Counted from the stretch's first letter, positions 49,531 through 60,045 are shown. The stretch is 64,000 nt of DNA from Sorex araneus (GCF_027595985.1 NC_073308.1:11926566-11990565); one strand, 5' to 3'. Numbers and translations are program-made. Notes: generated by a model not told the origin, from the sequence alone.

Positions 49531-49592
49531 CTTGACCGTTTTTTAAGGTTTCCCATCACGGTCATCCTCACACCTCTTCCCACCCCCCCATA

Positions 49593-49768
49593 CTTTTTTT
49601 TTTTTTTTTGCTTTTCCGGGTCACACCCAGCGTTGCTCATGATTCCTCCTGGCTCTGCACTCAGGAATTACTCCTGGCGGTGCTCAGGAGACCATATGGG
49701 ATGCTGGGGATAGAACCCAGGTCCACCACGTGCACAGCAAACACCCACCCCGCTGTATTCTAGCTCCG
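49593..49768 (-). mobile_element. SOR-type SINE
   Basis: T run, 'ttccgggtcacacccagcgt', 'gaccatatgggatgctgggg', 'gctgtattctagctcc'. Confidence 0.92.
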
Positions 49769-50177
49769 TCACCCCACTCTGTACATTTTGAAGGACCCCC
49801 AAACACTCTCTTACTCCCTGCCAGAGTTTTGGGGAATCCCATAGATTTCAGATGTTCTAAACATTGTGCTTGCCCTGTTCACCGCGGTGGAGGGGTATGG
49901 GCGGAAATTTCAGTCTGGTAACCCCCGAGTTTTGGGGTGAAGTGGGGGGGGCTTGTTTAGGAATGAATGTGCAGAATTAGCACATGGAGATGGAGCACAG
50001 AAATATCCCACGATCTCCAAGGATTTTCAAAAAATTTATTCAGAGGTTCGGTGGTTCCTCCAGTGGGGTGGGTGGAAGAGCGACTTGAAGGTCCACACTT
50101 CCTCCTGAATCTTCCAACCCAAAGCTTATTTCTTCCTTCCTCCCTTCCTCCCTCCCTTCCTTCATTCTTTCTTTCTT

Positions 50178-50361
50178 TGATTTGTTTGCATTTTTGCATT
50201 TTGGGTCACACCTGGCGATGTACAGGGGTTACTCCTGGCTCATACACTCAGAAATCACTTCTGGCAGTGCATGGGGGACCCTATGGGATGCTGGGAATCG
50301 AACCTGGGTCGGGCCCCATGCAAGGCAAACGCCCTACCCCCTGTGCTATCACTCCAGCCCC
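50178..50361 (-). mobile_element. SOR-type SINE
   Basis: Near-complete: 'ttttgggtcacacctggcga' to 'tgctatcactccagcccc'. It is preceded by a CTTC/CTTT-rich run at about 50127-50178. Confidence 0.93.
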
Positions 50362-50797
50362 AGGGAGTACTTGATCTTAATCTCCCCTTTATCCTTCATC
50401 AGTGAAGGAAGAGACAAATAGTTGGGCTGGGCTTTTTGTTCTCCAGGGAGAGGGGAATGAGGAGCACTCAGACATGAGGGGTGATAGGGTCCATGGCAGC
50501 AAATTTTAAATAACGGGGGTCGGGACAGAGAGATGGGAGATCGAGGCAGGGGTTTTGCTGTTTGTGACCGACCTGGGCTCTCGCACCCTTTCTGGTTTCT
50601 TGAGCTCCCTGGAGGGGGGGTGGTCTGCCCCAAGACCCTGAATACCCAAATAAAATAAGGAAGCCAAAGCCACTTTGGCAAGTTCCTGCCGTTGTCCTGG
50701 GAGAGGGTGGGGTTCAGACTGTTTCTCTAATTCCCATCACTAGTTGGTGTGGCCAAAGGCAAACCAACCTTCATTAAAAAATAATAAAGGTAATAAA

Positions 50798-50970
50798 GGG
50801 CTGGAGTAATAGCACAGAGCAAGGTACAGTTACTTGCACACTGTAGCCTGGGGTTCCATTCCTGGTACCCCATATGGTCCCCCTGCCTGCCAAGAATAAT
50901 TCCTGAAATCAGAACCAGGAGTAAAACCACTGGGTGTGGCCCTGAAATCAAAACTAAAATAAAAAATATT
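50798..50970 (+). mobile_element. SOR-type SINE
   Basis: 'gggctggagtaatagcacag', 'ccccatatggtccccctgcc', 'ctgggtgtggccctgaaatc', A-rich tail. Confidence 0.92.
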
Positions 50971-51038
50971 TTAAAAAACAAGCACATACACCCATGCAGC
51001 ACTCACACACAGACTCGGGGTAAAATGCACGCGGCCCA

Positions 51039-51209
51039 AGCTGGGCGGGGTAGTACAGTAAGTGGGGCACTGGCTTTGCAAGCTGCTGACCAGAGTCCCA
51101 TCCCCGTCATCCCATAGCGTCCCCTGAGCACCGCCAGGAGTGATTCCTGAGTGCAGAGCCGGGAGGAAACCCTGAGTATCGCCGGTGTGTGGCCCAAAAC
51201 AAAACAGGG
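51039..51209 (+). mobile_element. SOR-type SINE
   Basis: 'gggcggggtagtacagtaag', 'gagcaccgccaggagtgatt', 'cggtgtgtggcccaaaacaa'. Confidence 0.92.
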
Positions 51210-52138
51210 AGAAGCACACAGGCAGGAATTTGGAAGGAGGCGCAATTAATAGTTTCCAGAGACCTCTGGAAGGAGCTCACAGAGCGTTCCAGAATGAGGA
51301 ACAGCAGCAGGCAGCGCCAGAAGCGCCAGGGCACGCCCCCTGATTTGCATATGCTGCTGGGCAGGTTCCCAGGACCCCTAAGGAATGGCATCTTGTACTC
51401 TGGGGCAATTTCAGCCCCTGACTCCCAGCTGTGGAAGGGGGGAGGCCAGGGTGGATCTCCCAGGATGGACAGAGCCAGCTGATGGAGGGGGTGACAGACA
51501 CAAATGGATCAAGGCCCTGGCCCCATCAAATCCTCATCCTACCCCCCTCCCTCAGGACCCCCCAAATGCATCCATCTGTAGGCTCAGCCAGATCCACACG
51601 TGATGACCCACATGCACACACAAGCATACACACACACGCACATGCACACACAAAGTGCACACACATCGAAGCACACACAGGTGCACAGAGACACGCAAAA
51701 GACATACTCACCCATAGACTACAAATATCGGGGCCCTCCTAGACTTCTGACTCTAGTTGGATGAACAGGTGCGTCAGCAAAGCCAGAGGGGTGCCACAGA
51801 GGAAAAGAAGGTAGGGAGGAGAGTAAGAAGTTCTCTTCAGTTGCGGGAATCACAGCGGGCTTCCTGGAGGAGGGGTCCTTGCAGCCGACGTGGAGTGGGT
51901 GTCTTTTGGTGCAGTGGTTCTGGGACTCACACCCTTTTGGGTGGGGCAGGGTCCAGATACCTGAGCTGTCTGGACTGGCTGGCCGAACGCTGCAGCTCCG
52001 GGAATCGAACTCCTGCAAGGCAAGTAGGTCTTATTCTGTGTCATGGGAAGGAGCTAAGTCAGAAGGGGGTTGCGGCCAGGAAACGGCTGAGAAACGCTGC
52101 ACAGTCACCGGAGCACAAGGGAGAGAATTTTTAAAGAT
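51210..52138. other. No gene; CA-rich stretch
   Basis: CA-rich at 51607-51700. 51896-52025 has faint minus-strand SINE features ('ggaatcgaactcctgcaagg'). No coding signal. Confidence 0.45.
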
Positions 52139-52294
52139 TGATGTTCGGGGGTCACATCCAAAGGTACTCAGAACTGACTCCTGGTTCTGTGCTCAGGGAT
52201 CACGCTTGGAGAGTCTCAGGGGAGACTATGGGCTGCGCAGGATGGGACTCACACAGGCTGTGTTCAAAACACCTTCCCTGCTGTGCTACAGCTC
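52139..52294 (-). mobile_element. Old SOR-type SINE
   Basis: 'gggggtcacatccaaaggta', 'ctgtgctcagggatcacgct', 'ctgctgtgctacagctcc'. Confidence 0.82.
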
Positions 52295-52396
52295 CAAGCT
52301 TGTTCCTGTCTGGCTGTGCCACCAGCATCGCACTCGGCATGTGCAAGGGCACCGGGGATCATACCCAAGGCCTCACGCCGGAGACACTCAAACATA

Positions 52397-52838
52397 TGGA
52401 TTTATTTATTTATTTATTTATTTATGAATCACCGTGAAAAACAGTTACAGATGTACAAACTTTGGTGATTACGTTTCAAACATGAAATGATTGAGTACCC
52501 ATCCCTACACTAGTGCTCGTTCTCCACCACCAATGTTCCCAATATCCCTCCTGCCACCCCCCCCCCCCGCCTCTGTGCAGAGCCATTCCCTCTTACTCCC
52601 CCTCTCCCTCTGAGGGCTGTGGTTTGCAACACAGGTCCTGAGTGGCCCTCAGGCTTGATCCATAGTCTACTTTCGGCGCGCACCTCCCTTCCCCAGTGAG
52701 TCCTCCAACCATCGTTTACTTAGTGGTCCCTTCTCTGTCCCAGCTGCCCTTTCCCCAGCATGCGAGGCCGGCTCCAAGCCTGGAGCCATCCTCCTGGCCC
52801 TCAGCTCTGCAAAGTAGGTGTTAGTCTCCTATTATGTT
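52397..52838 (-). mobile_element. L1 3' UTR
   Basis: ATTT repeat tail (52397-52426), 'gaatcaccgtgaaaaacagt', 'ctccaccaccaatgttccca', 'ccatagtctactttcggcgc'. Parallels 41876-42290 of the larger L1. No ORF2 left. Confidence 0.85.
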
Positions 52839-52841
52839 ACT

Positions 52842-53012
52842 TTTTTTTTTTAGTGTTTGGGCCACACCCCTGGTGATGCTCAGGGGTTGACCCTGGCCGT
52901 GCTCAGGGATCACTCCTGGCATTGCTCAGGGATCCTATGCGATGCTACAGATTGTACCTGTCAGTAACCTGGGAAGCAAATTCCGTCCCCACTGTCCTAT
53001 TGCTCCAGCCCC
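52842..53012 (-). mobile_element. SOR-type SINE
   Basis: 'gtttgggccacacccctggt' to 'ctattgctccagcccc'. First of a tandem run of SINEs reaching 54420. Confidence 0.9.
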
Positions 53013-53029
53013 TGGAGTGTGGGAATTCT

Positions 53030-53172
53030 TTTGTTTGTTTGCCAGGGCCACACACCCAGCAATGCTCCAGGGTTACTCCTGGCCGTGCTCGGAGGACAAT
53101 ACTGGATGCCGGATCGAACCCAAGCTGGCTGTGTGCAGGACAGATGCCCGCCCTGCTGTGCTCTCCCTCCAG
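53030..53172 (-). mobile_element. SOR-type SINE
   Basis: 'ccagggccacacacccagca' and 'gatgccggatcgaacccaag'; lacks part of the middle body. Confidence 0.88.
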
Positions 53173-53189
53173 CTACAAACCCTTGGAGA

Positions 53190-53362
53190 CATTTTTGGGG
53201 GGAGTCATACCCGGCAATGCTCAGGCATTACTCCAGGCTCTACACTCAGGAATCACTCCTGGTGGTGCTTAGGGACCCTATGGGAGGCCGGGATAGAACC
53301 GTGGTTGGCCGCGTGCAGAGCAATCGCCTTCACCTCCTGGCCCTGTACTGACTCTCCAGCCC
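53190..53362 (-). mobile_element. SOR-type SINE
   Basis: 'ggggagtcatacccggcaat', 'cactcaggaatcactcctgg', 'actgactctccagcccc'. Confidence 0.9.
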
Positions 53363-53381
53363 CTGCGCGGGTAAGACTTTC

Positions 53382-53520
53382 AGGGGTCGGAGCCATAGTC
53401 CAGCGGGGAGGATGCTGGCCTTGCACATGGCCAACTGAGCTTCGATCTCTGGCATCCCGTAGGGTCCCTGAGCACCACCAGGATTGATCCCTGAGCACCA
53501 CCAGAGGTGATCCCCAAATA
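53382..53520 (+). mobile_element. SOR-type SINE with internal duplication
   Basis: 'ggggtcggagccatagtcca' head. 'ccctgagcaccaccag' occurs twice in a row (53465 and 53490), a short tandem duplication of the body. Confidence 0.88.
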
Positions 53521-53589
53521 AAAACCAACCAACCAAACACAATGTTTAAAGTGTCGGGCACAATTTGGCTGGTAACTGCCCTGGTTGTT

Positions 53590-53745
53590 TGGGGCCAGAG
53601 AAATAGTACAGCGGGCAGGGCACTTGCCTTGCATGTGGACAATACTACATTTCTGGCACTGTAGCTCCTGAGCACTGTCAGAAGTGAACATTAAGTGCCG
53701 AGCTAGGACAAATTTTTGAGGATTGCCTGGATGTGGCCCAAAAAA
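53590..53745 (+). mobile_element. SOR-type SINE
   Basis: 'ggggccagagaaatagtaca', 'ccttgcatgtggacaatact', tail 'gtggcccaaaaaataaaag'. Confidence 0.88.
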
Positions 53746-53764
53746 TAAAAGAGAAACCATAACA

Positions 53765-53925
53765 AGGGGAGTGGAGTGTTATCACATCAGGTAGGGTGTT
53801 TGCCTTGCACGTGCACAACCTGGGTACGATTCCTAGCATCCCATATGGTCCCCTGAGCACTGAGTAATTCCTGAGTGCAGAGTCAGGAGTAACCCCTGAG
53901 CATTGCTGGATTGACCCAAAAGGCA
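53765..53925 (+). mobile_element. SOR-type SINE
   Basis: 'tgccttgcacgtgcacaacc', 'tacgattcctagcatcccat', 'gagtaacccctgagcattgc'; a short deletion follows 'cctgagcactgag'. Confidence 0.92.
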
Positions 53926-53926
53926 C

Positions 53927-54170
53927 TGTAGCAGTGTCGTCCCGTTGTTCATCGATTTGCTCCAGCGGGCGCCAGTAATGTCTCCATTGTGGGGCTGTTG
54001 TTACTGTTTTTGGCATATCGAATATGCCACGTATAGCTTGCCAGGCTTTGCCATGCATGTGGGATGCTCTCGGAAACTTGCTGGGCTCTCCGAGAGCGAT
54101 GGAGGAATCAAACCCAGGTCAGCCGCGTGCAAGGCAAATGCCCTACCCACTGTGCTATCGCTCCAGCCCA
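53927..54170 (-). mobile_element. SINE: SOR-type head with second body type, complete
   Basis: From the tail 'cactgtagcagtgtcgtccc' through 'ccagtaatgtctccattgtg' and 'gggctctccgagagcgatgg' to the standard head 'ctgtgctatcgctccagccc'. The best complete example here of the chimeric form. Confidence 0.93.
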
Positions 54171-54269
54171 TCCAAAAAAGCAAAAACAACAACAAAAAAA
54201 AACAAAAAAAGCCAACAAAATAAAACCATAACAAAGGTCCCAGTATCCTGGATGCAAAGCCTGTGCTCA

Positions 54270-54420
54270 GACCTTTTGTTTTGTTTTGGGCAACACCCAA
54301 TGGTACTCAGGGCAGACGCCTGACTTTGTGCTCAGGAATCACTCCTGGTAGTACTTGGGGAACCATATGGGATGTTGGGGATCGAACCCACGTCAGCTGT
54401 GTGCCAGGCAAGTGCCTTCT
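54270..54420 (-). mobile_element. SOR-type SINE
   Basis: 'ttttgggcaacacccaatgg', 'gaaccatatgggatgttggg', head end missing after 'ggcaagtgccttc'. Confidence 0.88.
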
Positions 54421-54749
54421 CTGAAGAACTAAGGCTTGGGTACCTGTGCTCATCCTTTGAGCTTGGCCCAGTAATTTTTATCTCCACTTGTTCTGGGCTG
54501 CGGTCCGAAATGGTGGGATCCTTTTTCACTCAGGATCCAGAGCATTCTATGGAGGGACCCCAACCCCACAGCCCTGTCCAAGGCCTCCTCACCATGGACA
54601 GGGACTCTTGTGGGGTTCCCACTTCTTGCCCCAGTGCTATGAATCTTGCCTCGCAGGCCTCAGTGGTCCAGGATTGCTTCCAGGAAAAATTCTCCGACTC
54701 CTTCGGTGGAGAGGCTGGGCCCGCTGGACCATGTGGTGTTCTACTTTCA
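54421..54749. other. No gene recognised
   Basis: Short non-repeat gap in the SINE cluster, with no coding or structural signal. Confidence 0.4.
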
Positions 54750-54912
54750 TTTGGTCTCATTTTGGTGTTGGTGCTTAATGCTGACTCCTGGCTCTGCTCT
54801 TGGGAATTACCCCTGGGGGTGCTCAGAGGACCCTATGGGATGCCAGGGATTGACCTTGAGTGGAATGTATGCAAGGCAAATGCCCTCCCCGCTGTCCTAC
54901 CACTCCAGCCCC
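54750..54912 (-). mobile_element. SOR-type SINE
   Basis: 'ttaatgctgactcctggctc', 'accctatgggatgccaggga', 'tgtcctaccactccagcccc'. Confidence 0.88.
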
Positions 54913-54974
54913 CTGTAGCCTTATTTTATTTTTTTGCATGAGGTGACGGGAAAGTCAGATTGGACATCAGTCCT

Positions 54975-55125
54975 CTGGGTTGGAGTCAGAGGTAGGACAG
55001 CGAGCAGGTGCCTGGCTTGCCCAGTTTGGTCCCTGGTGCCACTTAGGGTCCTCCAAGCCCCACCAGGAATGATTCCCTCAGTGCAGAGTCAGCCTGAGCA
55101 CTGCTGGGTGTAGCCCCCCAGCCAA
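54975..55125 (+). mobile_element. Old SOR-type SINE
   Basis: 'gggttggagtcagaggtagg', 'ccaccaggaatgattccctc', 'gagcactgctgggtgtagcc'. Confidence 0.78.
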
Positions 55126-55487
55126 CCCCAAGAGCAAACAGAAAAGCACTTGGTCCTGGGAGCTCTGCAGCTTCTGAGCCGCCGCGTGGGCCCGCCCGGC
55201 CCCATCTGGGTCAGCAGTCCCACCTCCCCCATCCTGTCTCTGTGAGGACCTGGAGGACAAAGGCTCTCGCTAGGTACCTCCGTTGCCTCCCAGCCACTGT
55301 GGCAGAATGAACCAGGTCACTGCCGAGGGTCACACGGGCAGGAAGGGACAGAACCAGGGGGGCCCTACGCCTCCCGGACACCGGCCTTCCCTCCTCCCTC
55401 TGGCAAACCAGCCCAGACCCGCACTTCCCTGCATGCACAGGGCCAGGCAGGATTCTCCGGCCCACCCCACACCCCCGGATGGTTTTG
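55126..55487. other. No gene recognised
   Basis: GC-rich unique stretch, no signal. Confidence 0.4.
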
Positions 55488-55600
55488 GCTTGTCTGGGAG
55501 GCCACACCCAGCGATGCTCAGGGATCTCTCATGTCGGGGCTCAAGGAGAGCCGATGGGGTGTCAGGGATCACTGCTCCAACCCCCAAGTTTGATGGTCAA
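55488..55600 (-). mobile_element. SOR-type SINE, shortened
   Basis: 'ggaggccacacccagcgatg' and 'ggtgtcagggatcactgctc'; head and centre deleted. Confidence 0.75.
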
Positions 55601-55699
55601 TCGCCTTTCCCATCACCCCGTAAATTGTTTTCTAAAAGCTATGGAGGAGTGATGAGGTCCCCATGGAGGGGAGAGGCAAAGCAAGCTTGGGGTGTGTCT

Positions 55700-55860
55700 G
55701 GATGGAGGACAGCGTGTAGAGTGGCTGCCTTGCATGCAGCTCACCCAAATTTGGTCCCCAGCACCCCAGATGGTCTCCCGAGCCCCACCAGGAGTGACCC
55801 CTAAGCACAGAGTCAGGAGGAAACCCTGAACAGTGCTGGGTATACCCCCAAAAAAGTAAG
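55700..55860 (+). mobile_element. SOR-type SINE
   Basis: 'tgccttgcatgcagctcacc', 'ccccaccaggagtgacccct', 'acagtgctgggtataccccc'. Confidence 0.88.
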
Positions 55861-56174
55861 GTTGGGGGCTTTGAGAAGGAGCTGGGGACACCCAAGTTCT
55901 TTTCCTGGCAAAGGACTCTGCTGGGGACACACTTTAGGATTCTCTCTGCTCCCCCTGCTCTGGCTCTCTCAGCTGGAATCAAAAGCAAGAGGAGGTCCCA
56001 GGAGGTGGGGGAGAGGGAGAGGGAGGGAGAGAGAGATTGGGGGAGGGACACAAGAGTCAGGGCAGGGAGTGTCTGTCCCCCTCCTTTCCCAGCTCCATCT
56101 TGGCACCAGACCCCTGTCCTCACCTCACTGCCTCCCATCCACCAGGTCCCCACTGCCTTCATTTGTAGTGGGTT
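55861..56174. other. No gene; GA-rich
   Basis: GGGAGA-rich run at about 56008-56048; otherwise no signal. Confidence 0.4.
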
Positions 56175-56287
56175 TTAGTGGTGGCGGCCACACCCAGCAG
56201 TGCTCAGGGCTGACTGCTGGCTCTGTGCTCAGGAATTGCTCCTGGCCAGCTGAGGGGACCATACGGGATGCTGGAGTCTGAACCCCG
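56175..56287 (-). mobile_element. SOR-type SINE cut by the provirus
   Basis: 'ggcggccacacccagcagtg' to 'ctggagtctgaaccccg', where the LTR begins. The head half is missing and should lie beyond the 3' end of the provirus or is lost. Confidence 0.85.
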
Positions 56288-56832
56288 TGTAAGGGCGAAA
56301 CTGACACCACGACAGGCGGCAGAAATGAGAAAAATCAGGTGGCCCCGGGTTTAATTCCTGGAACTGAAACAGATTCAGTTTCCCAGCAATAAAAAAATGT
56401 GTAACTAGCCAACCTGAACCCACCTGAGAAAGTTTCTGGACTCAGCAAGTGGGCTCAATTAATCAATTCTCACAATGCCCCAGAAGGTGCTTTTTGTTTA
56501 AAAAGAATGAGAAGACTATGTAATCATAAAATTGGTACTGATACTGGAAATTATTGTTTAATTGTTGTCTTACCATTGTTACCCTAGACACTTAGTTACC
56601 TTTGGTAACTAAGTCAGATCCTTTTCTAAAACAATAAGGCATGTACTGCTTATGTAATCAAACCCTATATAAGCTGCTTGCTGCCTGAAGTCGGGGTCCT
56701 ATCAAGAGACCACTCTGTGGGTGAGATAGATGACCCCAGGATACTGGAATAAAACTCCTACTGCTTTTGCATTATCATGTTCATGTCTCTGTCCGTCTTG
56801 CTACTTGGGAACCCGGAACCCTGGGTTTAACA
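56288..56832 (+). mobile_element. 5' LTR of a gammaretrovirus-like (ERV1) provirus, 545 bp
   Basis: Starts TGTAAGG and ends TTTAACA. TATATAAG at 56666-56673 and AATAAA at 56748-56753 are spaced as in a U3-R-U5 LTR. A primer-binding site follows after two bases. The U3 has the pair 'ttagttacctttggtaactaag' (56590-56611), an imperfect palindrome. Confidence 0.88.
56666..56673 (+). promoter_or_regulatory. TATA box of the ERV1-like 5' LTR
   Basis: TATATAAG, 82 bp upstream of AATAAA; it would drive the provirus transcript. Confidence 0.65.
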
Positions 56833-56834
56833 TC

Positions 56835-56852
56835 TGGGGGCTCATTCCTCAG
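56835..56852 (+). other. Retroviral primer-binding site, tRNA-Pro-like
   Basis: TGGGGGCTCATTCCTCAG. The first nine bases fit the tRNA-Pro primer site used by gammaretroviruses; the rest is diverged. Confidence 0.7.
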
Positions 56853-57349
56853 GATTCCCAAGTGGAAAAGCAGGCAGACCACATCTCAGTATAGGAGTTT
56901 CTATTATGAAAACCTGCAGTCACTCAGGGGCGGTCTCGTTGAGACTGAGAGGCCTGAGTGAAGGGGAGACAGGTCAGGGGCATAAAGCCATGTTTCGTGA
57001 TGGCCCACACAGGGGCGTTAGGCCAGCTCACCAGGGGATCTGGGATTTGGCAGCCAACTGTCGACTCAGTAGAAGGGCGTAAGGCCACCTCGCCAGGCGA
57101 GGAGGCTGGCAGCTAAGTATTATGGGAGACGTCCCCGATGATTTTTTTCTTTTCTTTTTTTTAAGTCTCCAGAAAGCAGTGGCAGTGCAGATGGAGACAC
57201 TGGGAGAAGCCTCGGGGACTTGTGTACAAGGGTTGGTGTCTGTCTTTGGTGTTCATTTGTCTTCCTTGTGTCATATTCTTTGGATTACTACGTGTGTGTT
57301 GAGTCTGACTGTTGTTTTGGTATTCGAGCCCTTCATCTGTGAATTTGTC
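56853..57349 (+). other. Proviral leader with open frame into gag
   Basis: 57122-57349 is open and in frame with the gag ATG, and holds a hydrophobic stretch before it (about residues 44-76 of that frame). This resembles the N-terminally extended Gag leader known in some gammaretroviruses. A T-rich run is at 57141-57165. Confidence 0.5.
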
Positions 57350-57640
57350 ATGGGTCAGAATCAGTCGACCCCACTTTCCCTTGTGACTGGCCATTTCAGC
57401 AATTTCAGGTCCAGGGGCAGCAGCCTCTCGGTAGAGGTGAAGAAAGGTAAACTGATAACTCTTTGTTCTGCAAAATGGCCAGCCTTCAACGTTAGCTGAC
57501 TAGCAGAAGGTACTTTTGATCTGGGGACCTTTCTGAAAAGTTAAAGGTAAAATTTTTCTTTCCAGGACTGGGAAGACACCCGGAAAAGACCCCTTACATC
57601 CTGGTCTGACAGGAACCGGTTAAGAGAAGCCCTCTCTGGT
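57350..57640 (+). pseudogene. Gammaretrovirus-like gag 5' fragment (matrix)
   Basis: ATG at 57350-57352 begins MGQ, as in gammaretroviral Gag (the Gly would be myristoylated), followed by a TPLSL segment and a SVEVKKGK matrix motif. A stop (57497-57499) interrupts, then matrix-like coding goes on to about 57540, and after a frame change to about 57610. Similarity then ends. No capsid, pol, env or 3' LTR is seen, so the provirus is heavily truncated or decayed. Confidence 0.8.
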
Positions 57641-59385
57641 TAAAAACAAGAGTGTTGTAAAAGAGTGCAGAGATAAAATTAGTCTACTTAGTTTAATAAC
57701 AGAGGTATAGCAGCCATCAAAACAAAGTTTTGTCATGTCTTCATAAACATATGCTGTTGTCTAAAAGTTTTCTGAGTACCAATGGCCTCTTTCTATGTCT
57801 AAAAAGTGTGAAATTGCTAACGTATCTAGTGTAAAAACCTTATGATTTGAGGGAATTAAGAACTTTAAAAGTAAGCCAAAGAAGGTTTTCCTACTTTCAT
57901 AAAAATGAATGGTTTATATTTGTTTGTATTTGCACTGGATTATTAGAATGTGAGTTCAAATTATTGTGGAACATGAAAACAAGTTTCAGAGTAATGGATT
58001 TCAATGTGAGTGTTTCAAGTCATAAGATTGGTGCAAAATTTCTTACCCTACCAGTGTTTTTATTGATTTCTGAGATTGTTGGTAACCTAAATTTCAGGAG
58101 CTACCAAGACCACAGAATTGTGCCTTGATAAAAGTTAAAGATATCGGGTTTTCCTGCTGGAGTCCAGAGCAGCTTTCTTTTTATTGAAGGAAAAATAATT
58201 CAAACGGCTAAGAACAGTCCATTTGGCTTTAGTGGTTTCTGAGAATGGAGAATTGTGTGGGTGAGGCTCAAGGCCCTGAGCGGCCCCAGGACCTGCAGAG
58301 ACACCACACAAGTGGACAATAACTGGTAGGGTCTCTTTTTCAAACTATTGTCAATTAGTCTACACAGTAACTTTATTTCACTTAAGCTTTGTTACCAGGT
58401 ATCAACCTAGTCTTGACCTTAAGAGTAACGGTTTATCTACAAATATGGAATCCTTACTGCGCCTGGGAATCTGTGAGTGTTTTAATTCTTTTATATCTGT
58501 TTCCCTAGAAATTGGAATTCTAAAGATAAAATTTCTAATGAACTTTGGCCAAGCAGATATGTTACAAAGATCTTTAATTGTGAGCATTGTAAACTTTTTG
58601 ATATCTTTGAGACTGATGTAATGCTTTTGACCCTCGCATATCGCGGTGTGGCTGGGCCAATCGAGGTCACTCCCTGGAGGGCGGGACCGGGGCGGGGCCA
58701 ATCCAGGCCATTCCCTGGAGAGCCTGGCTGCTGAGGCGTCCACGGGCTGCAGTGCCTCCTGATGGCTACTGCTGGTACTGCAGGTGCTGATATCCACCCA
58801 GCCCAGCACCTTGTCAAGGCGGTATCTGGAGAAGGGACGCTCTGTCCCCTCTCCGCTCCTCCCTCCACCCTCCTTCCCATCTCCCCTTTCTCATCCTCCT
58901 CATTCGTTCTGTCATGATTTAGCACGGAGCTCCAGGCAGCCAGGCAGTTCCAGCTGCCCCACCACCCTGCCCCTGCCCCTGCCCAGCGGCCCACCTGGGA
59001 CGCCGACCTATCTCCCTGAACTCCCCACCTGCCCTGAACTCCAAGAACTCCAGGTTTTCCTCTCCGTGGCTGTCATATGCCCTCCCCCCATTACCCCGCC
59101 ACTGAGCAGGGGTTCCTTGGGTTCGCAGCGTCCCTAGCAGAGCCTGAAACACGGTGGGCATGCAGCAAGGCCAGCGGCAGGGATGGATGGGTGGGAGCAC
59201 GGGGCTCCCCCGCATTCCACAGAGCCTTGTTTCGTCTCGCACTGTGGGCCACCCTGCCAAGGGAGAACTGGGGGAAGAGCTCTCCCCACCTGACCCATAA
59301 CATCCCCACCTCCCCTCAGCGAAAGCTCCTGGACTCGACACATCAGGATAAAAGCACCTTCTTCCATGCCTGAAATCATAATAGA
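57641..59385. other. No gene resolved
   Basis: 57641-58620 is AT-rich and could be decayed proviral sequence, but no motif is left. 58640-58760 is GC-rich with a promoter-like repeat (separate entry). 58800-59370 is unique, C-rich and shows no coding signal. Confidence 0.4.
58654..58723 (+). promoter_or_regulatory. Tandem CCAAT plus GC-box element
   Basis: Two 29-bp repeats (58654-58682 and 58695-58723), each with GGGCCAAT and CCCTGGAG, separated by the GC box GGGGCGGGGCC. The composition is promoter-like; no linked exon was identified. Confidence 0.35.
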
Positions 59386-59565
59386 CTTTGTTTTTGTTTT
59401 GGGGTGACACCCAGCGGTGCTCCGATGACTCCTGGCTCTGTGCTCACTGCTGGCAGTGCTCTGGGATCACTGCTGGCAGTGCTCGGGGGACCCTGTGCGG
59501 TGCCAGATATGGAACCCGGGTTCATCGTGTGTAAGTCAAGTGCTCTCCACGCTTTACTCCGGCTC
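59386..59565 (-). mobile_element. SOR-type SINE with internal duplication
   Basis: 'tttggggtgacacccagcgg' start. 'cactgctggcagtgctc' occurs twice in tandem at about 59446 and 59468. Confidence 0.85.
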
Positions 59566-59799
59566 TGGGCCCCGTGACTAAAATTCTGTCCTTCCGGGCC
59601 ACTGCTGCTGGGGTAAACACTGTCCTCCCAGGCCCCTTTGCAGTGTCTCAAAAGGCAGGAAGTAGAAGGAAATCTCGAGGTTTTCAGAGCACAGGAATTG
59701 GCTGTTTTAGTAAGAGCCCAGTTGGGGGCTGAGCCCAAGTGGGGCTACGGCGACACCTACTGGTGAGAGGAGGTTAGCGCAGAGCCTCTGAGTGTCCCT

Positions 59800-59802
<3 letters not shown>

Positions 59803-59862
<60 letters not shown>
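59803..59862. repeat. (TG)30 microsatellite
   Basis: Sixty bases of uninterrupted TG. Confidence 0.98.
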
Positions 59863-59864
<2 letters not shown>

Positions 59865-59876
59865 GCAAGAGGATTT

Positions 59877-60045
59877 TCTTTTTTCTTTTCCTTCTTGGGC
59901 TACTCCCAGCGATGCTCAGGGCTGACTGCTCTCTCTGCATCCTGGAATTACTCCTGGCTGTGCTCAGGGGAACGCTGCGGGATGCTGGGAGTCAAACCCG
60001 GGTGGGCTGTGTGCAAGGCCAGCGCCCTCCCCGGTAGACTGATGC
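59877..60045 (-). mobile_element. SOR-type SINE
   Basis: 'cttcttgggctactcccagc', 'aacgctgcgggatgctggga', 'gtgtgcaaggccagcgccct'. Confidence 0.85.
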
